Part shown: in pieces, positions 1 through 5,775 of the stretch | How the letters are laid out: every line of letters begins with the position of its first letter | Position numbering within the stretch: the stretch's first letter is position 1 | DNA from: Pseudomonadota bacterium | GTDB taxonomy: Bacteria; Pseudomonadota; Gammaproteobacteria; JAKAQQ01 | Direction of reading: 5' to 3' | Length of the DNA: 8,614 nt | Assembly (NCBI GenBank): GCA_021828425.1 | Contig: JAKARN010000050.1 | Location: 1-8,614 of the forward strand | Position numbers and translations under genes: made by a program | Notes under the pieces: model-generated | Seen by the model: the letters and a program-made list of their open reading frames with translations, nothing else | Told to the model about the DNA's origin: nothing | Databases searched by the model: none

Positions 1-1440
1 TCTACTCACACTCGGTACCTGGATTGATTCGCCACCCGAGGTAATGGTGGTCAGCGAATTGAGTGTGGCAAGGTCGATCGCGTACTGCATGGCCATTTCC
101 CGACCAGCCAAGATCCTGGGCACGACGATCATCGAGAATCCGGTTGTAACCTCTCCGGGTGTCAGTGCTGTCGATTGTCCGACCAGGGTGGAGGCGGTGG
201 TCTGGGCACTGGCCAGGTACCCCACGGTCTTGGTGACCTGGATCGGCAGTGGTTGGCCCTGGAGCGCAATGCCAGAACCCTGGGTCATGAGCGCTACATG
301 GCCGTACTGGCTCAAGGCCTCAACCAGGAAATGACTCCCCGAGTATTGCCCGATTCGTCCCGTAGCGGTATCGAGCATAGTGGCTGAGAGCGTGGCAGCT
401 CCACCGACGGAAGCCACCGGGCTGGCCCCGGTCACTGTAACTCCATATGTCCGGGCCAAGTTGTTAAAAACGACATTCAAATTGAAGCTCCGGAGCGTCG
501 CATTAGTGAGATCCAGAGAATAGACACGGACGCTCACTGAGACTTCCCTTTGCATCACCCGGTTGATGGAGGCGAGATATCGCCCCACCCGACGCAGGAT
601 CATGGGTCGATCTGTGACTGTGACCGTTCCGGCCTCCGGGTTGGCAAAAACGGTTCCATGGAGAGTGAGCATCGACTTGAGGTTAGCCACGAGTCGGCTC
701 CAAAAATTATTGCGTTGAGTCTGCGTCACGGTCTGGCTGCTCGTTTCGCTGGCCCCGCCTGTGGCACCACCCTGGCTCCCCAAATCACTTTGGTTAGTGA
801 GCATCAGAGACGTTCCCATCGAACCGGGCAGGACGGCGAGTGCAAACACTCGGGTTTCGTAACGAAAAAATCGGATCGCACCATGCCACCAGCGCCATGA
901 GAGTCCATAATGGGCAGCGATTTTATTGAGAAGCCCAGACAGAGCCCCCCGGTAGCTGATCCGCATGACCCGACCGGTCGCACGCAACAGTGCTCGTTGG
1001 GTTTCCTGCTGTCCGATTTCGGTCTGTTGTTGTGCAAGCAGCGCGCCCAACCGCACTGGCAGCCCGGAAACCTGTGAGATCCGATCAATCAGCTGGTAGA
1101 GATAAAGATGGCGGGTTACCAGCGTGACCGTCTCGTGAAAAACGGACGGACGAGAATGGGACATGACCAATGGGATGGGCCGGCCACCGCCGAAGTAGTA
1201 GCCTTTGTGGATACGCAGCGCTCGGGGCGGAAGCTCCCTTGACTGCCGGGCCGCCAAACCGGATAACTGTCTTCGGGATAGAGCCAGCCCTGAACGACCA
1301 GAATGGGTCATCGCACAACCTGAAAGCAAAGTTACAAGAACAATCCCGGGCCAACGGAACGCCTTGCCGGGTTTATGCCTGGAGACAGGCCACCTCCATC
1401 CGGTGATCCCTGCAACCCATAACCGAGCAGCCATCGGCAT
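1..1440 (-). CDS. pilN: Type IVb pilus outer-membrane lipoprotein secretin (PilN/TcpC/BfpB family), partial, C-terminus beyond window edge
   Basis: This gene forms the outer-membrane channel through which a type IVb pilus fibre is extruded. The frame is open from ATG 1440 to base 1, giving 480 codons without a stop; about 80-120 residues are probably missing, judging from usual secretin lengths. The N-terminus has a long basic region, a hydrophobic stretch (about residues 30-40) and a lipobox ending LLSGC, so Cys42 should be lipidated. Residues about 101-205 look like an N0/STN-type periplasmic domain (ISYRGALSGLLNKIAAHYGL, then a RFFRYETRVF strand). A Gly/Ser/Thr-rich linker lies near 221-240, and an N1-like domain spans about 241-300. 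The secretin core follows, with typical strands such as GEVTTGFSMIVVPRIL and, near the edge, LNSLTTITSGGESIQVPSVS. The start is uncertain: a GTG at 1447-1449 overlaps the stop of the upstream TcpQ gene and would add three residues. The symbol is by family resemblance (R64 PilN); tcpC or bfpB would serve equally well. Confidence 0.87.
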   Translation of the reverse strand, partial: MPMAARLWVAGITGWRWPVSRHKPGKAFRWPGIVLVTLLSGCAMTHSGRSGLALSRRQLSGLAARQSRELPPRALRIHKGYYFGGGRPIPLVMSHSRPSVFHETVTLVTRHLYLYQLIDRISQVSGLPVRLGALLAQQQTEIGQQETQRALLRATGRVMRISYRGALSGLLNKIAAHYGLSWRWWHGAIRFFRYETRVFALAVLPGSMGTSLMLTNQSDLGSQGGATGGASETSSQTVTQTQRNNFWSRLVANLKSMLTLHGTVFANPEAGTVTVTDRPMILRRVGRYLASINRVMQREVSVSVRVYSLDLTNATLRSFNLNVVFNNLARTYGVTVTGASPVASVGGAATLSATMLDTATGRIGQYSGSHFLVEALSQYGHVALMTQGSGIALQGQPLPIQVTKTVGYLASAQTTASTLVGQSTALTPGEVTTGFSMIVVPRILAGREMAMQYAIDLATLNSLTTITSGGESIQVPSVSR

Positions 1441-1445
1441 GCTTC

Positions 1446-1880
1446 TCACCGAAACCTACCGGCTGCTCGATGAATGATGAGAACACGGTTTTTCCGGTAG
1501 AGAACCGCCCTGACCGGGGAGCCTGCGCGTTGTAGTGCCCGCACCAGAACTTTGAGCGCTTGGATAAAGGAACCATGGACGACCGCACGCGTCGTCAAAA
1601 GATAGTCCTTGGGACTTTTCCAGACAAGCTGGTAATCCGAACGAGCAGTCCACCGCCGGAGTTCATGGTGAAGACTGCCTGGGAACACGAGCCAGGTTCG
1701 CGATCCTGTGGCATGGCGCTGGTGGATCCTTCGAGAAACGTGAAAAGGATACCGTGCAGCATGCTCGACTTTGAAAAGCACTGGAGCACCGTTACGATGC
1801 ATGCCGGCAGCTCGACCGGGTCGCGGAATCAGCATCAGTCCGACTAAGAATCCGACGGACCATCCGGAACGCACGTTCAC
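1446..1880 (-). CDS. TcpQ-domain type IVb pilus protein, second (short) copy
   Basis: A 144-residue exported protein with a TcpQ (toxin-coregulated pilus biosynthesis Q) domain; relatives assist or stabilise the pilus secretin in the periplasm. I take the GTG at 1878-1880 as start because it overlaps the TGA of the upstream gene (GTGA) and gives a clean signal peptide: a basic start, a hydrophobic core at about residues 9-18, and a possible cleavage after GRAA. The frame stays open further upstream, but that part only shadows the neighbouring gene. The domain covers about residues 63-136: a Trp, PGSLHHELRRW, YQLVWKSPKDY, a helix around QALKVLVRAL, then VRAVLYRKNRVLII. It aligns over its whole length with residues 143-216 of the upstream protein, so the two are paralogous modules. 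Its TGA at 1446-1448 sits directly before the secretin start, so the genes are probably translationally coupled. Confidence 0.78.
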   Translation of the reverse strand: MNVRSGWSVGFLVGLMLIPRPGRAAGMHRNGAPVLFKVEHAARYPFHVSRRIHQRHATGSRTWLVFPGSLHHELRRWTARSDYQLVWKSPKDYLLTTRAVVHGSFIQALKVLVRALQRAGSPVRAVLYRKNRVLIIHRAAGRFR

Positions 1881-2536
1881 AAACCCAGCGCCACGGCAAC
1901 CACACGATTGCCACCGTAAACTCGGATCTTGAGAATCCGTCCTCGCGAGCGGGCCCAAAGCGTGAGCGCGCGCAAGGCATGCCAAAGCCGGAGGTGGCCC
2001 CGATGCTCGTGCTGAACTCGCCAAGCAGGTCCCTTCCAGACCAATCGGTACCCGGCAAGCATGCACCAATGCAAAAGTTGACGACGGAGGTTGCCGGGGT
2101 GCAGGCGCCACTCCCGGAGCGGACCTCCCCCTCCATGCTTCAGTGGCTTCTTCAAGCGGGCTTCACCCGTTCGTGCGGAATCTGCTAGGAGAAGGAGATG
2201 CCCTTTTTGGAGAGTGAGCACTACCTCGGGAGCCAACCCGTCGACAACCCAGTAAGGGTCTTCGCGGAACACGGGCAGGGACTTTGCCCCAAGAGAGCTG
2301 CCGGCTGCCGCACGGATCGGCTGACAGTCTGGATGGTGGTTCATCCACAAGAAGATTTCCCGTCCGTTGTCGTAGGCGATCCGTGGCAGGCAGCGGGAAC
2401 CCATTACTCGGTAATCGAAGTGGTAACGTCCATATGCCACTCCACCAAGGGCCAGCCCAACGATTAAGAGTCCAGCCTGGACGGCTTTGGAGTCATATCT
2501 CGCACGACGCACTCTGAGTGGAGGCGGTAGAATCAT
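1877..2536 (-). CDS. TcpQ/PilL-like type IVb pilus protein with VirB9/TrbG-like N-terminal segment
   Basis: A 219-residue protein, first visible gene of the pilus operon. A hydrophobic segment at about residues 18-35 follows a basic N-terminus, so it is membrane-anchored or exported. Residues about 143-216 form a TcpQ domain (WRLHPGNLRRQLLHW, YRLVWKGPAW, LKIRVYGGNRVVAV), as in R64 PilL and Vibrio TcpQ, proteins that act with the secretin. Residues about 51-118 (RIAYDNGREIFLWM, then YWVVDGLAPEVVLTLQKG) resemble the C-terminal beta domain of VirB9/TrbG/CagX, where a 'D-x-G-R-x-x-x-x' strand is followed by a 'Y-x-V-D-x-x-x-x-x-x-x-L-x-x-G' strand; this is my inference by eye. The ATG at 2536 has GGGAGA nine bases upstream. 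Its TGA overlaps the GTG of the next TcpQ gene. The neighbouring secretin supports the pilus role. No symbol is given because pilL and tcpQ differ in architecture. Confidence 0.8.
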   Translation of the reverse strand: MILPPPLRVRRARYDSKAVQAGLLIVGLALGGVAYGRYHFDYRVMGSRCLPRIAYDNGREIFLWMNHHPDCQPIRAAAGSSLGAKSLPVFREDPYWVVDGLAPEVVLTLQKGHLLLLADSARTGEARLKKPLKHGGGGPLREWRLHPGNLRRQLLHWCMLAGYRLVWKGPAWRVQHEHRGHLRLWHALRALTLWARSRGRILKIRVYGGNRVVAVALGL

Positions 2537-2682
2537 GGCCCCGGATCTCCCGTGAAATCGGAGGGACAGCTTGCCGGACCGGATGGCATGCGAACAGCTT
2601 CAAATCCGCTGTTTCTGCCGGATTAGCCCAAATCACTTCGGCTATGCTCCCCTCTCCAGGCCCCCCCCTACCAGGAGTCACA
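2537..2682. other. Divergent intergenic region between pilus operon and anmK, with a small dyad
   Basis: This stretch must hold the promoters for both divergent genes, but I find no convincing -35/-10 pair on either strand. One small perfect dyad is present: AACAGC at 2593-2598 and GCTGTT at 2608-2613 around a nine-base loop. It could be an operator half-site pair or a chance hairpin. If anmK starts at ATG 2644 rather than TTG 2683, the last 39 bases are coding. Confidence 0.4.
2673..2677 (+). promoter_or_regulatory. Ribosome binding site supporting a TTG start for anmK
   Basis: AGGAG lies five bases before the TTG at 2683-2685. The competing ATG at 2644 has no purine-rich site in front of it (context AAATCACTTCGGCT), so this site decides the start call. 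Confidence 0.55.
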
Positions 2683-3846
2683 TTGCCCGAGCCGTCCAAC
2701 CCTACTTCCTCCCTCACCTTCATCGGCCTACTCTCTGGCACGAGCGCCGATGGGGCAGATTGTGCAATCGTTGATTTCGGTCCGCCCCGTCCCCACCTGG
2801 AAGCGTTTCAGACGGTGCCTTATCCCTCAGAACTCCGTGCCCAGATTCTGGATCTGGCCTCCTCAAATTACAGGGGGCGAGATCCCCTGGATTTTCTCGG
2901 AGCACTGGATGCTGAGCTTGGGGAGTTCTTCGGCCAGACCGTCATCCGGATTTTATCTGAATCCGGAATTTCCTCACGCCGGATCCAAGCCATCGGCAGT
3001 CATGGCCAAACCGTTCGTCATCGGCCGAAGGGTACCTATCCGTTTACGATCCAGATCGGCGACCCGAACCGGATCGCTGCCCAAAGCGGGATCCTCACGG
3101 TCGCGGATTTCAGGAGGATGGACCTGGCTTATGGTGGAGGAGGTGCTCCTCTCGTGCCCTCGTTCTGGAACGAATGCCTGGAACCGGATTCCCCAGCGTC
3201 CCGGGCAAAGACCGTCATCCTGAATCTTGGAGGCATTGCCAACCTCACCTTGCTGCCTCCCTTGGTGCCAGAGGTCATGGGGTTTGATACTGGGCCCGCC
3301 AATACCTTACTTGATGGCTGGGTTTCCGAGCAGACGGGTCAACCCTGTGACCAAGATGGCTTTTTCTCCAGCCAAGGACGGGTCATCCCGGAACTCCTCG
3401 AGGATCTCGCCCGGGACGACTACTTTAGTCGTCCGCCACCCAAAAGCACCGGACCGGAATATTTCAGTAGGGATTGGCTCCAGTCACGGCTTGCCCAGCA
3501 GCATGTCCACGCAACTGCCCCGGACATTGCCCGTACACTCACCGCGTTGACCGCATTTACGGTCACACAGGCAGTCCTCGCTCATGCACCTGCAGGAAAT
3601 CGCCTTCTGGTCAGCGGAGGAGGGGGGAAAAACCCACTTTTCATGGAGGAAATCCGACACCGCCTCCCCGGCTGGACAGTAACGACCACCCGGGCTGTCG
3701 GGTTTGACCCGGATGCGCTTGAGGCCATAGCATTTGCATGGCTGGCTTGGAAAAGGCTCTCTCATGAACCGGCGAGCCTACCCTCGGTAACCGGGGCCCG
3801 GAAGCCTGCTGTACTGGGCGCCATTTACAGACCTCCCCCAGCTTGA
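2683..3846 (+). CDS. anmK: Anhydro-N-acetylmuramic acid kinase
   Basis: AnmK is a cytoplasmic enzyme of peptidoglycan recycling. It opens and phosphorylates 1,6-anhydro-N-acetylmuramic acid with ATP to give N-acetylmuramate 6-phosphate. The 387-residue product has the whole family pattern: an N-terminal ATP-phosphate loop FIGLLSGTSADGAD (residues 13-26), GSHGQTVRHRP (105-115), IQIGDPNRIAA, and ADFRRMDLAYGGGGAPLVP (141-159), whose Asp147 corresponds to the proposed catalytic base. Then come LNLGGIANLT, GFDTGPANTLLDGW and the C-terminal LLVSGGGGKNPLF. Length is close to the usual 365-390. I prefer the TTG at 2683 because AGGAG precedes it and because it puts the GTS loop close to the N-terminus as in E. 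coli; ATG 2644 would give 400 residues. It is divergent from the pilus operon and runs in the same direction as rpoH, with no terminator between them, so read-through into rpoH is possible. Confidence 0.93.
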   Translation: MPEPSNPTSSLTFIGLLSGTSADGADCAIVDFGPPRPHLEAFQTVPYPSELRAQILDLASSNYRGRDPLDFLGALDAELGEFFGQTVIRILSESGISSRRIQAIGSHGQTVRHRPKGTYPFTIQIGDPNRIAAQSGILTVADFRRMDLAYGGGGAPLVPSFWNECLEPDSPASRAKTVILNLGGIANLTLLPPLVPEVMGFDTGPANTLLDGWVSEQTGQPCDQDGFFSSQGRVIPELLEDLARDDYFSRPPPKSTGPEYFSRDWLQSRLAQQHVHATAPDIARTLTALTAFTVTQAVLAHAPAGNRLLVSGGGGKNPLFMEEIRHRLPGWTVTTTRAVGFDPDALEAIAFAWLAWKRLSHEPASLPSVTGARKPAVLGAIYRPPPA

Positions 3847-3880
3847 TCGGCACTGATTGACCTTGGAACTTACCGATTGA

Positions 3881-3907
3881 ATAGCACTCCAGGTAGCAGA
3901 GTGCTAA
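3881..3907 (+). promoter_or_regulatory. CIRCE operator (HrcA binding site) upstream of rpoH
   Basis: The left arm ATAGCACTC (3881-3889) and right arm GAGTGCTAA (3899-3907) are separated by exactly nine bases. This matches the CIRCE consensus TTAGCACTC-N9-GAGTGCTAA at 17 of 18 arm positions; only the second base of the left arm differs... that is, A replaces the first T. CIRCE is the operator of the heat-inducible repressor HrcA, best known in front of groESL and dnaK operons. It lies 41 bases before the rpoH start codon and overlaps the best -10 element, so HrcA should repress this promoter. The match and spacing are directly visible; regulation by HrcA is inferred, and hrcA itself is not in the window. 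Confidence 0.9.
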
Positions 3908-3910
3908 AAT
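3902..3910 (+). promoter_or_regulatory. Probable extended -10 promoter for rpoH inside the CIRCE right arm
   Basis: TGCTAAAAT reads as an extended -10 (TGn followed by TAAAAT, one mismatch from TATAAT). No good -35 sits 16-18 bases upstream, which is normal for extended -10 promoters. Transcription would begin near 3917, leaving a leader of only about 30 bases. A second, weaker possibility is a -35 TTGACC at 3857-3862 with a poor -10 (AATAGC) at 3880-3885. In either case the core promoter overlaps the CIRCE element. Confidence 0.5.
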
Positions 3911-3932
3911 ATCTCCCAAGTCATGGTGCATT

Positions 3933-3940
3933 AGGCGAGG
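3933..3940 (+). promoter_or_regulatory. Ribosome binding site of rpoH
   Basis: AGGCGAGG ends eight bases before ATG 3949. It supports this start over a TTG at 3877, which lies upstream of and would translate through the CIRCE element. Confidence 0.6.
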
Positions 3941-3948
3941 TTCGCTTT

Positions 3949-4833
3949 ATGAATCAAGAACTTGAAGCTTTCCAAGCCATAACCCAAAGTCCCCAGCAGA
4001 GTCTGGAAGCCTATCTCAAGGCGATCCGCCGTATTCCGGTGCTGTCGCCCGACGAAGAACGGGAACTATTCCGCCGGTACCGGCAGGATGGCGATCTTTT
4101 TTCGGCCCAGAAACTCGTCTTGTCCAACCTCCGCTTTGTGGTCTACATCGCGAGAAGTTATCGCAACTATGGCCTTCCCATGGGTGATCTCGTCCAAGAA
4201 GGCAACATCGGACTCATGAAAGCGGTCAAACATTTCAACCCCGAGCGGGGCGTTCGGCTGATCAGCTTTGCAGTCCATTGGATTCGGGCGGAGATCCATG
4301 AATTTATCATCCGGAATTGGCGCCTGGTCAAAATTGCCACGACAAAAGCCCAGCGCCGTCTTTTCTTCAACCTCCGCAAGCACCTCAAGGGTCCGGGGAG
4401 CCTAACGGCCGCGGAAGCCGCGAGGATCGCACAAGACTTGAGAGTCAGCCCGGCGGAGGTACACCATATGGAGACTCGGCTTCTGGGACATGAAATCAGC
4501 CTGAACGGGCGGACAGATGCCGCGGGCGAAGAGATGGAGTCGCCACGTGCTCCCATCGAATGGCTGGCAGATGAGACCAGCCGGGATCCAGAGTCTCTGC
4601 TCGAGCAGGCAGACTCAGAAAGACATGAGCACCGGAGCCTAGAGGCAGCCCTAGAAAAACTGGATGATCGCAGTCGTGAGATCGTGCGTGCCCGCTGGCT
4701 CGGAAGTAGTGAAAAGCCCGCACTCAAGGTTCTGGCAGAACGTTTTGGTATCTCGGTCGAAAGAGTCCGCCAGATTGAGGCTAAGGCTTTGGGTCGCCTG
4801 CGTCAGGAACTCGGACCACTCGCTGCAACCTGA
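3949..4833 (+). CDS. rpoH: RNA polymerase heat-shock sigma factor sigma-32
   Basis: RpoH directs RNA polymerase to heat-shock promoters (chaperones and proteases). The 294-residue product is close to E. coli RpoH (284). Region 1.2 begins around SLEAYLKAIRRIPVLSPDEE (18-37). Region 2 spans about 55-130 and includes LRFVVYIARSY, GDLVQEGNIGLMKAVKHFNP (79-98) and the -10-recognition stretch ISFAVHWIRAEIHEFIIRNW. The RpoH box QRRLFFNLR is at 135-143; this signature separates RpoH from other sigma-70 relatives. Region 4 at the C-terminus carries the helix-turn-helix, including LAERFGISVERVRQIEAKAL. The acidic stretch between regions 3 and 4 is slightly longer than in E. coli. The start is chosen for its ribosome site and fit to family length. 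A CIRCE operator and an extended -10 lie just upstream, implying HrcA control. The neighbour is anmK, not the ftsYEX cluster common elsewhere. It converges on ctaB. Confidence 0.97.
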   Translation: MNQELEAFQAITQSPQQSLEAYLKAIRRIPVLSPDEERELFRRYRQDGDLFSAQKLVLSNLRFVVYIARSYRNYGLPMGDLVQEGNIGLMKAVKHFNPERGVRLISFAVHWIRAEIHEFIIRNWRLVKIATTKAQRRLFFNLRKHLKGPGSLTAAEAARIAQDLRVSPAEVHHMETRLLGHEISLNGRTDAAGEEMESPRAPIEWLADETSRDPESLLEQADSERHEHRSLEAALEKLDDRSREIVRARWLGSSEKPALKVLAERFGISVERVRQIEAKALGRLRQELGPLAAT

Positions 4834-4854
4834 ATTCTCTCTAGTTGATTCGGA

Positions 4855-5775
4855 TCAGGCGCTCCCCCACGGCGGGGTCACGTAGTGTCCCACGAGCAGA
4901 AACGCGAAAAGCAGGGACAGATACCAGATGGAGTACCGGAATAGCGCGAGCGCAGAGGGCACCGGTTGGGCAGCCCGGGTGAGCCGCACCAGCCCGGCGA
5001 GAAAACCACCGTTCAATGCCGTCACACCAGCCAGGTAAATCCACCCGCCATAACCAAGCAGTCCCGGCAGGTAGCTGATGGCATTCAGCAGGATCGTATA
5101 AAGCACGATCTGCAGGATCGTGAACCGCTCACCATGGGTTACGGGGAGCATGGGAATTCCTGCACGCTCGTAATCGCTCCGGCGGCCAATGGCCAGGGAC
5201 CAGAAATGGGGCGGAGTCCACACAAAGATAATCATGAACAGGCTGAGGCTGACCGCTGAGATGTGATCGGTCATCGCTGTCCAGCCGAGGATCGGGGGTG
5301 CCGCTCCCGCTGCCCCTCCGATCACGATGTTCTGCGGGGTGGTTTTCTTGAGGAAACGCGTATAGACGAGGCCATAGCCGATCAGCGAGACCAGGGTGAG
5401 AACGGCCGTGAGTCTATTCACGGCAACAACCAGAATGATCAAGGCCGCCGTGGCCAGAAGCCAGGCCCAGCAGAGAACCTGCCATGGCAGGAGATGCCCC
5501 TGGGGAAGGGGGCGATAACGTGTCCTCAGCATCTGGGCATCGATACGCCGGTCCAGGAGATGGTTAAACGCGGCTGCGGAGGCTGCGGCACATCCAATTC
5601 CAACTGTCGCCGCACACAAAAGACCCAGGGGTGGCCACCCGGGAACCGCAAGCAACATACCAACCAAGGCAGTAAACACGATCAGCGAGACCACCCGGGG
5701 CTTCGTCACCCCGATGAGATCGCGCCAATTCACAAGTAGCAGAGTCTTTAGCGGGGAGACGGGGCGGGCGTCCAC
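4855..5775 (-). CDS. ctaB: Protoheme IX farnesyltransferase (heme O synthase)
   Basis: CtaB is an integral membrane prenyltransferase of the UbiA superfamily. It joins a farnesyl group to heme B to make heme O, the precursor of heme A. The 306-residue product shows the first aspartate-rich motif as N71-H-L-L-D75-R-R-I-D79 followed by MLRTRYRPLP, and a second conserved loop around YTRFLKKTTPQNIVIGGAAG. FVWTPPHFWSLAI and MLPVTHGERFT follow, with about eight or nine hydrophobic segments overall. The start is a GTG at 5773-5775 that overlaps the end of ctaA by 28 bases; no clear ribosome site precedes it, so translation probably depends on coupling to ctaA. A second GTG at 5731-5733 would start 14 residues later and remove the overlap. 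It is the last gene of the oxidase-assembly run and ends 21 bases from the convergent rpoH stop. Confidence 0.97.
   Translation of the reverse strand: MDARPVSPLKTLLLVNWRDLIGVTKPRVVSLIVFTALVGMLLAVPGWPPLGLLCAATVGIGCAAASAAAFNHLLDRRIDAQMLRTRYRPLPQGHLLPWQVLCWAWLLATAALIILVVAVNRLTAVLTLVSLIGYGLVYTRFLKKTTPQNIVIGGAAGAAPPILGWTAMTDHISAVSLSLFMIIFVWTPPHFWSLAIGRRSDYERAGIPMLPVTHGERFTILQIVLYTILLNAISYLPGLLGYGGWIYLAGVTALNGGFLAGLVRLTRAAQPVPSALALFRYSIWYLSLLFAFLLVGHYVTPPWGSA

Noticed and set aside
550..900. Plus-strand open frame opposite the secretin
   Set aside because: The minus strand is an unbroken secretin frame with family motifs through this stretch.
1881..2111. In-frame upstream extension of the second TcpQ gene on the minus strand
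   Set aside because: The extension lies wholly inside the first TcpQ gene in another frame and has no family resemblance. The GTG at 1880 gives a proper signal peptide and a coupled start.
3857..3885. Sigma-70 promoter TTGACC...AATAGC before rpoH
   Set aside because: The -35 is fair but the -10 is poor; the extended -10 at 3902-3910 is the better candidate. I do not exclude it as a secondary promoter.
3877..3948. Longer rpoH start at TTG 3877
   Set aside because: It would translate through the CIRCE element and promoter and add 24 residues absent from the family; ATG 3949 has a ribosome site.
4167..4727. Long minus-strand open frame (186 codons) opposite rpoH
   Set aside because: It is rich in Ser, Arg and Ala, has no recognisable motif and mirrors the codon pattern of rpoH; it is a shadow.
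5263..5739. Plus-strand open frame (158 codons) opposite ctaB
   Set aside because: It is the antisense of a membrane-protein gene, rich in Gly, Gln, Arg and Asp, with no domain or ribosome site.
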